DNA from: M3007 sp044350425
Lineage (GTDB): Bacteria > Bacteroidota > Bacteroidia > Chitinophagales > Saprospiraceae
Length of the DNA stretch: 64,000 nucleotides
Direction of reading: 5' to 3'
Assembly (NCBI GenBank): GCA_044350425.1
Contig: JBILHS010000007.1
Location: 1-64,000 of the forward strand
In this document: in pieces, positions 34,496 through 43,280 of the stretch
Layout of the letters: each line of letters starts with the position of its first letter
Numbering within the stretch: the stretch's first letter is position 1
Position numbers and translations under genes: made by a program
The notes under the pieces: model-generated
The model's database searches: none
Seen by the model: only the letters and a program-made list of their open reading frames with translations
What the model was told of the DNA's origin: nothing

Positions 34496-34903
34496 ATGTC
34501 TCCACAAGAAATTTTTCATAAGATGTACGACAACGACCCGTTCAGCAAATGGCTGGGCGCGGAACTTGTGACAGTGGGCGAAGGCACCTGTACCCTGCGC
34601 ATGACGGTACGTGCTGAAATGCTCAACGGTTTTGGCGTGGCGCATGGTGGTATCACATTTTCCCTGGCAGATAGCGCTTTTGCATTTGCCTGCAATTCAA
34701 GAGGGCGTCACACGGTGTCTATTCATTGTACGGTCGAACACATCGCACCGGTTTTTGAAGGGGATGTACTGACTGCCGAAGCCCGCGAGGACAATCTTGG
34801 CAAGTCAATTTCAAATTATGCCATCACGGTTTCCCGTCAGGATGGGACTGCGGTTGCTTTTTTTCGGGGCGTGGCTTATCGGAAGCAGCAGATTTGGGAG
34901 TAG
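34496..34903 (+). CDS. PaaI-family hotdog-fold thioesterase
   Basis: 135 residues from ATG 34496, normal for a hotdog thioesterase that hydrolyses acyl-CoA. The core helix and catalytic region are VRAEMLNGFGVAHGGITFSL followed by ADSAFAFACNSRG, the PaaI-type pattern in which NGxGxxHGG and the downstream Asp are active-site residues. HTVSIHCTVEHIAPVFEGDV and AVAFFRGVAYRK complete the fold. No phenylacetate genes are nearby, so the substrate is unknown. Its last codon and stop (GAGTAG, 34898-34903) form the outer end of the palindrome 34898-34979. Confidence 0.87.
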   Translation: MSPQEIFHKMYDNDPFSKWLGAELVTVGEGTCTLRMTVRAEMLNGFGVAHGGITFSLADSAFAFACNSRGRHTVSIHCTVEHIAPVFEGDVLTAEAREDNLGKSISNYAITVSRQDGTAVAFFRGVAYRKQQIWE

Positions 34904-34979
34904 GATTTCGGGTTGGCTTGGAGACCTCCGAGGTCTTCGAAGACCTCGGAGGTCTCCAAGCCAACCCGAAATCTTACTC
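34898..34979. repeat. 82-bp palindrome, family A copy 2, between thioesterase and RAYT
   Basis: Symmetric about 34938/34939. Positions 34904-34973 are a perfect 70-bp palindrome; beyond one mismatch (34903/34974) GAGTA and TACTC also pair. The centre is GACCTCCGAGGTCTTC with its reverse complement, the family A core. The outer arm GATTTCGGGTTGGCTTGG is unique to this locus. The left end is the stop region of the thioesterase (GAG TAG) and the right end that of the RAYT gene (GAG TAA on the minus strand), so both genes finish at mirrored positions. Confidence 0.95.
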
Positions 34980-35579
34980 GTCCACAAATCCCACCAACCC
35001 GGATTCAATAAACCATTCCTCCTGTAAGACTTCATGACAGTGTAAAAAATGATCCTTGTCACCAAACCATTCTAATACGGTTTCTCTGGCCAGGTTGGTT
35101 GGCTTATCAGAAAGCAGGCTGTGATATGAAGTGTGAGGATATGTCCTAAAATCTTTCACATACTTGTGTTTCTGAGGGTTGGCATGTAGGTAATAGATCA
35201 GACGAGTAAAATTCGCGTCTGACTTCACTTTTACACGTTCAAAGCGGTCTTCAAAGAGACTGCTCACACGACCATAGGCCAGGTTCGTAGCCTTTGCATA
35301 CGCATTGAACCAATTCGAAAATGGCTGGTGGATTTTGTTCCGGTGCTCAGTCCAGATTTTTTCTGACAAATGCTCTTCATCATTGATCTTGAGCAAAAAG
35401 TGAAAATGATTTGGGAGCAAAGCGTACGCGTAAGTCTCCGCAATTGGATTTATGTACTTAGCGTACAGGTTTAAAAAGTAGCGGTAATTGTCTGATTCAA
35501 AAAAAATGTTTTCGCGATTGTTGCCACGATTAAAGATGTGGTAACAGCCACCTGGCTGGAGTATGATTTTCTTTGGCAT
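34974..35579 (-). CDS. REP-associated tyrosine transposase (RAYT, Y1/HUH)
   Basis: 201 residues of the Y1 transposase superfamily. LPNHFHFLLK contains the HUH pair His58/His60 that binds the metal, and IYYLHANPQKHK carries the candidate nucleophile Tyr130, followed by the HxNPxK pattern typical of RAYT proteins. The N-terminal CYHIFNRGNNRENIF is likewise family-typical. RAYTs are usually single-copy, cut and join single-stranded palindromic REP sequences, and are flanked by them. Here two palindromes with the same core bracket the gene exactly: 34898-34979 at its stop and 35632-35715 upstream of its start. All motifs are intact, so it may be active. It has its own promoter box at 35600-35608. 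Confidence 0.92.
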   Translation of the reverse strand: MPKKIILQPGGCYHIFNRGNNRENIFFESDNYRYFLNLYAKYINPIAETYAYALLPNHFHFLLKINDEEHLSEKIWTEHRNKIHQPFSNWFNAYAKATNLAYGRVSSLFEDRFERVKVKSDANFTRLIYYLHANPQKHKYVKDFRTYPHTSYHSLLSDKPTNLARETVLEWFGDKDHFLHCHEVLQEEWFIESGLVGFVDE

Positions 35580-35599
35580 GGGCTAAGTTTTTTGTGTAA

Positions 35600-35608
35600 A
35601 CAAATTTA
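35600..35608 (-). promoter_or_regulatory. -7 box for the RAYT gene
   Basis: The minus strand reads TAAATTTGT, matching TAnnTTTG, 20 bases before the ATG at 35579. It lies between the gene and the upstream palindrome. Confidence 0.5.
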
Positions 35609-35631
35609 GCCATTTTTGGGGATATTGCAAA

Positions 35632-35715
35632 ATTTTATTGGATTGAAGTGTTTTGTAGACCTCGGAGGTCTTCGAAGACCTCCGAGGTCTACAAAACACT
35701 TCAATCCAATAAAAT
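35632..35715. repeat. Perfect 84-bp palindrome, family A copy 3, upstream of RAYT
   Basis: Symmetric about 35673/35674 with no mismatch. The core half is GACCTCGGAGGTCTTC; the outer arm is ATTTTATTGGATTGAAG then TGTTTTGTA. The right arm overlaps the 3' end of the CotH/lamin-tail gene: on the minus strand ATTTTATTGGATTGA encodes its last residues (ILLD, part of KILLD) and stop. The left arm is an inverted copy of that coding sequence, placed on the other side of the core, upstream of the RAYT promoter. Confidence 0.97.
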
Positions 35716-38700
35716 CTTAAGCCTGGAAACCAAACCCAATTTCGATCGTGCTTCCAGCAAATAAACCCCTCGAGGCAGGTTATTTACTTGAAATTGTCCC
35801 ATTCCAACTACACTTTCCTGCACCATCACAGGCCGACCTAAAATGTCTGAAAGGATAAACTGGGACGGGATACCTGTTCCAAACTGGCAGAATATTGTTT
35901 CATGTGCCGGATTAGGCCAAACCCGAAGTGCGTTATCAGAAACAGTCGTTTCATGAGTGCCCACCAGACAACCCGGATCGAAGGCCTGACCAGGCGAACC
36001 GCCCAGACAACCCTCAAACCAATTCTCAGCATCATTCAGATTGCCATCCATGCTTTTGTTCTCAAGGGTATAACCATTGCCATCAGGTCCATCAGGCCAG
36101 GGCGCGGCATCGTCAAAACACAGGCTGAGGTACACCCGGCCATCAGGGGTAAACAAGCGCAACAGATCCCCATTGCCGTTCAGACCAAAGCCTATAGGCC
36201 CTGTTTTGTTCACAACGTTCGGGAACTGGCCGCTGAACTTAATATCATCCTGTACAAAGACATGGAAACTGTCCGGTAGGATAATTGTACCCCCCGGGAT
36301 GTCAAACACATTGCCGTTGCCATCCCTTATTTGCCAACCCTCCAGGTCTATGGGGGCGCTGGAGCGATTAAAAAGTTCGATCCAGTCTCCGGCATCTGCA
36401 TTCACGGCTGATTTATAATTGAATTCCGAGATGGTAGGTATCTCCATACACGGCGAGAATGCAGCACCCGGTGATCCGCCGGTACATCCCGCAAACCAGG
36501 ATTCGGGCAGGTTGGAGTCAAGACCTGTATCTGCGCGTTCGAGGGTTCCTCCAAAACCATCCGCGATGCAAGGCCAGGGTTTCGAATCCTGAAAAATGAC
36601 TTGGGCTACTTCATTTTCGTTGCGGTCAAAAAGGTGCAGCTCGTCGCCTTCATTATCGAGTTTAAAAGATAACGTGCCTAATGAGTTGGGTACAGCAGGG
36701 TTTTCTGCTAAAAAGTCATTGGGATTTTCAAAAATCACCAGATGTCCGCCGGGAGCCACAGTGGTACCGGTAGGAATTGTAAAACGATGGAACCAATCTT
36801 TGTCCCGGAGTGAAAAGTCTGAAAGATCCAGCAGTGTGGTGCCATCATTGCGGAGTTCCAGCCAATCCCCGGCATCCCGGGTCGGGTCAGAATTATAATT
36901 GATCTCGCTGATCTTCAGATCAAGGCTCTGACTAACCCCAACAAAATTGGCTGTAAAAGTGGTATTCCCGGCTACATCCGTAGTAAAGTTTTGGGCACTC
37001 AGGTTGCTGATATTTGGATTGGCTGACCAATTGATGAAAGCATATCCTGGGTTTGGGATCGCCGTTATATCTACTGGATTGCCATGAAAATAGATACCGG
37101 TCCAGGGCAGACTCTGCGGCACTACGGTGGAGATCTTAATGGTGCCGGCACCGGGTGGGTTGGCCTGCAAGGTGATATTTACTTCCTGATCCAACTGAAA
37201 ATTGTCCACTATGTGCTGGCGCTGATTGGCTGGTCGTCCGGAATAGAAGTCTTTGAGCACCTGAACAGCGCCGCTCCATTGATTGAAATCGCCGGTGCCC
37301 CAGCGTTGGTTATGGCGCTCAATTTCCGGCCCCAGTTCTGCCGCATTACTTTCGATGAGTACATGGGCGCGGGTAGTGAGGAACGAAGTGTTCATCAGAT
37401 CTGCAAAACGGTTGATGAAGAAGCGGCGGTACTCCGGGTTGTCCAGGAGGCTGCGCAGCATCTTTCCATAACGGGAATTATTGCCCAGTGTGCTACCCAA
37501 TACATTGCAGCTGACGCAGGTGGAGCCACCAAGCGGGTTGCCGGAAGAATAAGATACATCCCAAAGGAGAAACTTCCAGGGGGCGCCTTTGTTATTTTTA
37601 AACAGGCGAATGTTATTGTAATACTCCTGCAACCAGTCCGTGCTTGCTACAAAAATTTCCGTTTGCAGGTAATCTGTAAAGTTTTCCAGATCCAGTAATT
37701 GTGAAGCTTGTTGGAATTTATCATCATCGGCCATGTCGTTGTTTGAAATGAAATTAGACATAGTCTCAAAATCATCGATCGTTCCGGTTTCGGCCACGTC
37801 CTGAGTAATGCCAAGATTCAGATTGAAATAGGTTTTGATCATATTTACCGAATCAGGATCTGCGCCGTAATTGTCCCGGACAAAATAATTGTCCAGACGT
37901 TCCCTGGCCACAAAGTGCCCCCAGTATTGGCCATTGATAAAGCCAATAACATTTTGGTAAGCAGCACGGCCAGCATGGGTGGTAGCTGCCAGCTCATTTA
38001 CAATGCGGTCGCGCATTCGGGCCTGTGTCCAATCATCATCTTCGTTTCTGATGCGGAAGGAGCGAAACTTCTGGATGGGTTTGTCAGGAGCAAAAAGGGG
38101 ATATTTGATCTCGTCCACAGAGCCATATTCTTCATCTACATCAAATTGAAGGCTTTTTTGCGCAAAACTCACCGACCAGTTTCCCACCACATAGCCAGCA
38201 AAATTGCCCTCGAATTGTTGCCCTTTATTTTTGTCAAAGTATTGCAGCGCTACTTGACCTTTCCTCGAATAGTTGTCATACACCTCAGAAAAATCTGCCG
38301 GAGGGATTGTCACCGAAACGACCGGGAGTGAGACGTTTTCGTCGATGAAATAAGTGGATGTAATACTTGGAGAGGGTAGTGCGAAAGGTTCAAATCGCTT
38401 TGCCCGAAGCACCGTGTTTTGGGTTACAATAATTGGGTCTGTGTAGATCTGTGCATTGATGTCGGGCTCGCTTCCATCTGCTGTGTAGCGGATCTCACCG
38501 GATCCAAGGATACTTACGGTCTGATTTCCGGAATAAAACCCAGCCGGGAGCGAAAACGCAGGAGCTGTAGCATAGTTATTTTCACAATCAAAGCCATTGA
38601 AGGCATTGGGTGTAGGTGTGGTGGTGGTACACCAAGCGCCGTCGTCGTTGATACGCATCAAAGTATGGCCCGGCTGGAGTATTTTCAGGGATACAGAATC

Positions 38701-39693
38701 TATCAGATTTCCGGTCTCATCATAGAGTTGAATGTTGTCGGCGAAATCAACTTTAAAATCGGTGTGCAAATTGCCATTGAACCCACCCCCGGCATAGAAC
38801 CAGGAAGGTGTTGGGCCATAATACTGTGCATTTGAACCTATGCCCAGGTGTAGCCAGCTGCGTCCGGATAGGTCGCTGGAACCAGTGGAACTGTTATGGA
38901 TTTCTACCGCCAGTACATTTTGGCCTGACTGAAGTAAGGCAGCAAGTGCAGTTTGATTCAGGGTAAAGGCTTCCGGAATGGCTGTGTTGTTATAAAAAGT
39001 TGCCTCATGATCACCGGCACCGGTATTCCAATTGGGTTGTCCGCTGAGGGTGCTGCTACGGGCAATCTCCTGCCCGTTGAGGTATGCAATGAAGCCATCA
39101 TCATAATCCATACTGAATACACCCCGCACGATTTCTGCCAGATTGGCTACATCGAACTTACGGCGATAATACACGGAGAATGTTCCGGTGGGTACTACGG
39201 TTGCATCATCCCCATCGCCGTAACCAAAGCCACCCGGGCCCGTCTGCCAGGCTGCATCATCAAATCCAATCGTGTTCCAATCTCCGGGTGGGTTGCTGGT
39301 GCCGATCTGATAATGCCAGTTATCGCCTTCATAAACAGCCGTTTCCCAGTGATCTACACTTCCAGGCGGCGGTGTGACAGAGCCCCGGTTTTTACCGGAG
39401 GCAAATACGAGCAAACGTTCGCCCGGATCGATATCCAGATCAGGCAGTAGCCACCGGCCTGATTTTGTGCCATCGCTAAGCCCCCAACCGAGGAAATTGG
39501 CCGTCTGTGTACTGCCATTACGGATCTCGATCCAGTCGGGACGGTCGCCATCCTCATCCTGAATCTGGCCGGTATTGGTGGGTGCTATTTCAGTCAGGCG
39601 GATTTGAGCCTGAAGCGACCAGGCAAAACTTTGGGATAAGAGCAGGGCAAAGAGAAGACAAAGTCTGGTGCTGAAATGGAACAGGTTTTTCAT
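35701..39693 (-). CDS. CotH-kinase / lamin-tail-domain T9SS surface protein
   Basis: 1330 residues. Signal peptide 1-30 (LLFALLLSQSFAWSLQAQ). Domains in order: lamin-tail domain (about 31-100, RPDWIEIRNGS); a chitobiase-like C-terminal-type domain (IRYTADGSEPDINAQIYTDP); CotH kinase-like domain (about 470-800; FRSFRIRNEDDDWTQARMRD, INGQYWGHFVARERLDNYF, KFLLWDVSY); an InlB-like beta-repeat; two further lamin-tail domains (AGDWLELRNDGTTLLDLSDF, AGDWIELFNRSSAPIDLEGW); and a type A sorting tail (LRVWPNPAHE to KILLD). CotH proteins are atypical kinases of spore coats and surfaces; the partner here is unknown. The gene's end forms an arm of palindrome 35632-35715. Confidence 0.9.
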   Translation of the reverse strand: MKNLFHFSTRLCLLFALLLSQSFAWSLQAQIRLTEIAPTNTGQIQDEDGDRPDWIEIRNGSTQTANFLGWGLSDGTKSGRWLLPDLDIDPGERLLVFASGKNRGSVTPPPGSVDHWETAVYEGDNWHYQIGTSNPPGDWNTIGFDDAAWQTGPGGFGYGDGDDATVVPTGTFSVYYRRKFDVANLAEIVRGVFSMDYDDGFIAYLNGQEIARSSTLSGQPNWNTGAGDHEATFYNNTAIPEAFTLNQTALAALLQSGQNVLAVEIHNSSTGSSDLSGRSWLHLGIGSNAQYYGPTPSWFYAGGGFNGNLHTDFKVDFADNIQLYDETGNLIDSVSLKILQPGHTLMRINDDGAWCTTTTPTPNAFNGFDCENNYATAPAFSLPAGFYSGNQTVSILGSGEIRYTADGSEPDINAQIYTDPIIVTQNTVLRAKRFEPFALPSPSITSTYFIDENVSLPVVSVTIPPADFSEVYDNYSRKGQVALQYFDKNKGQQFEGNFAGYVVGNWSVSFAQKSLQFDVDEEYGSVDEIKYPLFAPDKPIQKFRSFRIRNEDDDWTQARMRDRIVNELAATTHAGRAAYQNVIGFINGQYWGHFVARERLDNYFVRDNYGADPDSVNMIKTYFNLNLGITQDVAETGTIDDFETMSNFISNNDMADDDKFQQASQLLDLENFTDYLQTEIFVASTDWLQEYYNNIRLFKNNKGAPWKFLLWDVSYSSGNPLGGSTCVSCNVLGSTLGNNSRYGKMLRSLLDNPEYRRFFINRFADLMNTSFLTTRAHVLIESNAAELGPEIERHNQRWGTGDFNQWSGAVQVLKDFYSGRPANQRQHIVDNFQLDQEVNITLQANPPGAGTIKISTVVPQSLPWTGIYFHGNPVDITAIPNPGYAFINWSANPNISNLSAQNFTTDVAGNTTFTANFVGVSQSLDLKISEINYNSDPTRDAGDWLELRNDGTTLLDLSDFSLRDKDWFHRFTIPTGTTVAPGGHLVIFENPNDFLAENPAVPNSLGTLSFKLDNEGDELHLFDRNENEVAQVIFQDSKPWPCIADGFGGTLERADTGLDSNLPESWFAGCTGGSPGAAFSPCMEIPTISEFNYKSAVNADAGDWIELFNRSSAPIDLEGWQIRDGNGNVFDIPGGTIILPDSFHVFVQDDIKFSGQFPNVVNKTGPIGFGLNGNGDLLRLFTPDGRVYLSLCFDDAAPWPDGPDGNGYTLENKSMDGNLNDAENWFEGCLGGSPGQAFDPGCLVGTHETTVSDNALRVWPNPAHETIFCQFGTGIPSQFILSDILGRPVMVQESVVGMGQFQVNNLPRGVYLLEARSKLGLVSRLKILLD

Positions 39694-39846
39694 GATGCGT
39701 GATTGGCTAAATTTGTTGGGGCAAGTTTATAAAAAAGGATGGGTAGCAGCGGGTAAAATCCAGGATGAGGCATCATTGCCCCCCCTCCATGAAACTATAT
39801 TTGATCCTACTCAGTTCTGCTGGTCATACCTGCACAAATTTGAAAT

Positions 39847-40386
39847 ATGGAAGAAAAAATCCCTGTTCGGGAACACCTGGTGCTCAGTTCATTTGAATCG
39901 GGCGATAAACCTAATTTGATTCGATACCTGAACGACCCGGTCATTACTGACAACACCCACAACATTCCAAGCCCGTATACAGCGGCAGATGCCGACTGGT
40001 GGCTCAATCTGGTACGCGAACAACGCGAACAGTATGGAACAACCTTGAATTGGGCGATCCGGCATAGTCAGCACGGCGCCATTGGGAGCATCGGGTGCTT
40101 TCTTAGAACAGGCCTGGAGGGGCACAGCGACGAAATTGGCTACTGGCTGGCGGCACCTTTCCGGGGACAAGGGATCATGACAGAAGCAGTAGAGGCGCTG
40201 TGTGCATGGCTTTTTGAAACGCGTCCTAACTTGGCGCGTTTGGAGGCCAAAGTGCACTCCTACAACCCGGCTTCAGCGCGGGTACTGGAAAAGGCCGGAT
40301 TCGAACGCGAGGGTTATTTGCGTCATGCCGCCTTTAAAAACAGGAAATTGATTGATGTGATCTTATTGGCGCGGATTCGGGAATGA
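39847..40386 (+). CDS. GNAT N-acetyltransferase (RimJ/RimL type)
   Basis: 179 residues. The GNAT acetyl-CoA region is IGYWLAAPFRGQGIMTEAVE, with the pantetheine-binding RGQGI. LARLEAKVHSYNPASARVLE followed by KAGFEREGYLRH is the classic RimJ/RimL C-terminal pattern. Family members acetylate ribosomal-protein N-termini or small molecules; substrate unknown. Convergent with the LytTR regulator, 27 bases between stops. Confidence 0.9.
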   Translation: MEEKIPVREHLVLSSFESGDKPNLIRYLNDPVITDNTHNIPSPYTAADADWWLNLVREQREQYGTTLNWAIRHSQHGAIGSIGCFLRTGLEGHSDEIGYWLAAPFRGQGIMTEAVEALCAWLFETRPNLARLEAKVHSYNPASARVLEKAGFEREGYLRHAAFKNRKLIDVILLARIRE

Positions 40387-40413
40387 GGGTGGAAGTTCTT
40401 TTGCCGATTGGTC

Positions 40414-41157
40414 TCAAAATCTGGTAAACCGCTCCGTAAATTCGTCCTTTTTGATCCTGGAAACAGGAATATTCACCTTATTTGGCATGACCACATACCC
40501 TCCATCACCCCGGATGTAGCTGCGTATGTGGCGCATATTGACGAGAAACTGCTTGTGGATGCGGAAAAAATCTCCATCAGCCAGCATCCCCTCCACATCT
40601 CCGAGGGTCTTGGTAATCAGATACATCTCACCTGTAGCGAGAAAGAATTTGGTATAGCTGCTGTCTGATTCGCAATACATGACATCCGCAAGTTCTACAA
40701 AAGTGTAACCATGGGCATAGGGCAGGGCGATCTTATCGAAGCGTTTGGCATCGGGCGCATAAAGTTGTTGGCGCAGCAGATCGAGTTGAGCTTTGTCGAC
40801 GCGTTGTTTCTCAGCTACTTTATCTACCGCCTTTCTTAATTCTTCCGGATTTACGGGCTTAAGCAAATAATCCACAGCGCTGTACCGAAAAGCCTTAACG
40901 GCAAAACGATCGTAAGCCGTGGCAAAGATCAATGCAAAGCTGAGCTCCCCAAGTTCTTCCAGCAATTGAAATCCATTCATTACCGGCATTTCGATATCCA
41001 GAAAAACAAGATCAGGCTTCAAACTACGAATGGCCGCCAGCCCTTTTTCCGGGTCAATGTACTTACCCGCGACGGCTACTTCCGGGCAGGTTTCCATGAG
41101 CGTGAGGTGTAGTGCCTCTACGGCATCGGGTTCGTCGTCTATGATGATGGATCGCAT
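40414..41157 (-). CDS. LytTR-family response regulator
   Basis: 247 residues. Receiver domain 1-120 with acidic pocket IIIDDEP, phospho-acceptor Asp54 in VFLDIEMPVMNG, and Thr/Lys switch residues (FATAYDRFA, DYLLKPVNPEE). The C-terminal LytTR DNA-binding domain (about 150-245) shows FVELADVMYCESDSSYTKFF, TLGDVEGMLADGDFFRIHKQ, and a typical FLVNMRHIRSY. It regulates transcription by binding direct repeats. The cognate kinase gene lies upstream on the same strand with an 85-base gap, so the two probably form one operon. Confidence 0.93.
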   Translation of the reverse strand: MRSIIIDDEPDAVEALHLTLMETCPEVAVAGKYIDPEKGLAAIRSLKPDLVFLDIEMPVMNGFQLLEELGELSFALIFATAYDRFAVKAFRYSAVDYLLKPVNPEELRKAVDKVAEKQRVDKAQLDLLRQQLYAPDAKRFDKIALPYAHGYTFVELADVMYCESDSSYTKFFLATGEMYLITKTLGDVEGMLADGDFFRIHKQFLVNMRHIRSYIRGDGGYVVMPNKVNIPVSRIKKDEFTERFTRF

Positions 41158-41242
41158 GGTTGTAATGTGGGCAAATTGATTAATGTGGTTAATGTGATCA
41201 ATGAATGCATGTGGTCAATGGGTTTTTCAGCTGTTTAAATCT

Positions 41243-43063
41243 TTATAAGGGTATTTCCATGACCACTTTTGTTCCAGTCGCATTCCCGTTTTCGTCCGTT
41301 AAGTCGATGGTTTCTAAATGTGCCAGTTTCCCGGTGGCTTTCAGTCGTTCGGCGGTAATTGTTTGTCCGAGGCTCTTTTTTGTAAGGGCGCTTTTGCTTT
41401 CCAGTTCGCCGGCAGCTGCACGACCGATACCGTCGTCTTCGACCTCTACCCGGAGCAGGTTTTCGGCAGGCAGGCTGAGTCTGAGCTGAATCTTACCACC
41501 TTCTTTGCGGTGCATCAGTCCATGCCAGATCGCGTTTTCTACATGGGGTTGAATAAGCATGCCGGGTATCAACAGGAAACTTGGATCTATTTCATCATCG
41601 AGGCTTAGGGAAAACTGTAGTTTTTCTTTGAATCGCAGGGCTTCAATGTCTACATATAGCTGAAGTGCTTCGAGGTCCCGGGCAAGCGTGATCCTTTCAG
41701 ATCGGCTGTTTTCAAGCACCAGGCGCAAAAGACTGCTGAACTTTTGGAGGTATTTGGCCGCAGTATCGGTGTCGCGTTCTTTGGTATACCGGTAAATGGA
41801 ATTAAGGCAATTGAAGATGAAATGCGGGTTGATCTGGGCACGCAGGTTGGCAAGTTCCAACTCGGTTCGACGACGGTTCTGGTTTTGTCTGTAGTTGTTA
41901 AAAAAGAAACCGGCGGCGCCCAAAAGGACCAGCAACACCAAGGCAAATACCAGGCGTTGCTGCTGGCTACGCGCATCCCGTAAAGCGAGTGCACGATCTT
42001 GTTCTGCTTTGGCAAGGGCTTCTTTTTGTTCGAAATCATGTGTCATCTGTATTTGAGTAACACGTTTGGTGTTTTCCAGATTATTGACACTGTCACGAGC
42101 GCTGATGTGGAGCTTATAATACCGAAGCGCATCCTCAGGTCGGTGTTGGCGTTCAGCGATCTGACTGAGGTCGGAATAGTACCGATCTTTATAGCTTGGG
42201 TCTTGAATTTGGGGGATCAGACCTTCTAACTTGTTTAAATACCTTTCCGCTTCAGACAGGTCACCGAGTTGTATCAGACATCGGCTCAGCGCCAGCAAGC
42301 AATTTGCTTCGGTTTCGGCCGTGGCTGTTTCAGGGTGTTTCCGGAGGGCTTCCTCGGCTTTCAAAAGCCATTCTTTTTCGCGTGAATGATTCTTTTTGCG
42401 TTCCTCCAACCGTGCCATCGTGAGGTAAAGAGGCACAATTCCAGGGATATTGCCTGTTTTTTCAATAAGTCTGAGTGCATTTTGGATGTAAAATGCAGCA
42501 CTATCTGGCTGACCCATCCGGTCGTAAAGGTCGCCGAGCAAATGGCTGCAGGCACAAAGACCATGCAAGCGATTGGCCCGGGTGGTGAGGTCCACACAGA
42601 GCCGGGTGTATTGCAGCGCTTTGTCAGACTGCTCCGGCATTTCAAAGAGCTGAGCAGCCAGGGTAGAAATGATGTAGGTCATTTTGGCGGTATCCCGCAC
42701 TTGCTCATAGGCCCGGTAACAGAGTAAAAACGTATCCGTAGCCTCCGGAGATCGGTTTTCATATAAATAAGAGAAAGCTATGTTTCCAAGAGATTGGGCT
42801 ACACCGCGCGTGTTCTGTAGCTGCTGGTACAATTTCAGAGACTCCCGGCCATACTGACGACTTTTTTCGTAGGCCTTTACCGGTCTGAAATAGTTTGTGC
42901 TGATACTCCAATACAATTGCGCCCGACGATGCAAGTGTGCAGTATCAGAATCCGATGGAATGCTTTTCAATACAACAAACAAAGAATCGATCTTTGATTG
43001 CTGTGCAGAAACCGGCAAAGCCAGTAAAAAGGAGAACAGGGCAAGGCAAAGGCTTTTCAACAT
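41243..43063 (-). CDS. TPR sensor histidine kinase (LytS/YesM type)
   Basis: 606 residues from ATG 43063 (MLKSLCLALFSFLLALPVSA, signal peptide); a longer frame from 43180 lacks a signal and is rejected. Residues about 25-350 are tetratricopeptide repeats, expected to sense in the periplasm. A transmembrane helix (RLVFALVLLVLLGAAGFFF) follows, then the His_kinase domain with phospho-acceptor His in AQINPHFIFNCLNSIYRYT and an ATPase domain (PHVENAIWHGLMHRKEGGKI, VEVEDDGIGR). It is the partner of the LytTR regulator downstream. A GATCTTTGC box (one mismatch to consensus) ends four bases upstream of the ATG on the minus strand. The signal is unknown. Confidence 0.92.
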   Translation of the reverse strand: MLKSLCLALFSFLLALPVSAQQSKIDSLFVVLKSIPSDSDTAHLHRRAQLYWSISTNYFRPVKAYEKSRQYGRESLKLYQQLQNTRGVAQSLGNIAFSYLYENRSPEATDTFLLCYRAYEQVRDTAKMTYIISTLAAQLFEMPEQSDKALQYTRLCVDLTTRANRLHGLCACSHLLGDLYDRMGQPDSAAFYIQNALRLIEKTGNIPGIVPLYLTMARLEERKKNHSREKEWLLKAEEALRKHPETATAETEANCLLALSRCLIQLGDLSEAERYLNKLEGLIPQIQDPSYKDRYYSDLSQIAERQHRPEDALRYYKLHISARDSVNNLENTKRVTQIQMTHDFEQKEALAKAEQDRALALRDARSQQQRLVFALVLLVLLGAAGFFFNNYRQNQNRRRTELELANLRAQINPHFIFNCLNSIYRYTKERDTDTAAKYLQKFSSLLRLVLENSRSERITLARDLEALQLYVDIEALRFKEKLQFSLSLDDEIDPSFLLIPGMLIQPHVENAIWHGLMHRKEGGKIQLRLSLPAENLLRVEVEDDGIGRAAAGELESKSALTKKSLGQTITAERLKATGKLAHLETIDLTDENGNATGTKVVMEIPL

Positions 43064-43280
43064 AATGGCAAAGATCAAAAACCCGATGGTTGAAATGGAC
43101 TGAAATTTAAGGAACTGTGGGAAAAAGGCGGTAAGTGGTGATTTCACCCCGCCCAATGAATGATCCCTGAAACCACACACCCTCGCTTTTCACCATTCAC
43201 CGGTCATTTTTCGCAGCTGGTTAAAAAAGCCTTCAGCTAGAGGCCTATCCACCCCAACCTTGTATCAAAATATCAATACA

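Noticed and set aside
34898..35715. The RAYT region as a classical insertion sequence with terminal inverted repeats
   Set aside because: The two palindromes are self-symmetric and their outer arms differ, so they are not a pair of ends. No target duplication is visible, and RAYTs are normally not self-mobile in this way.
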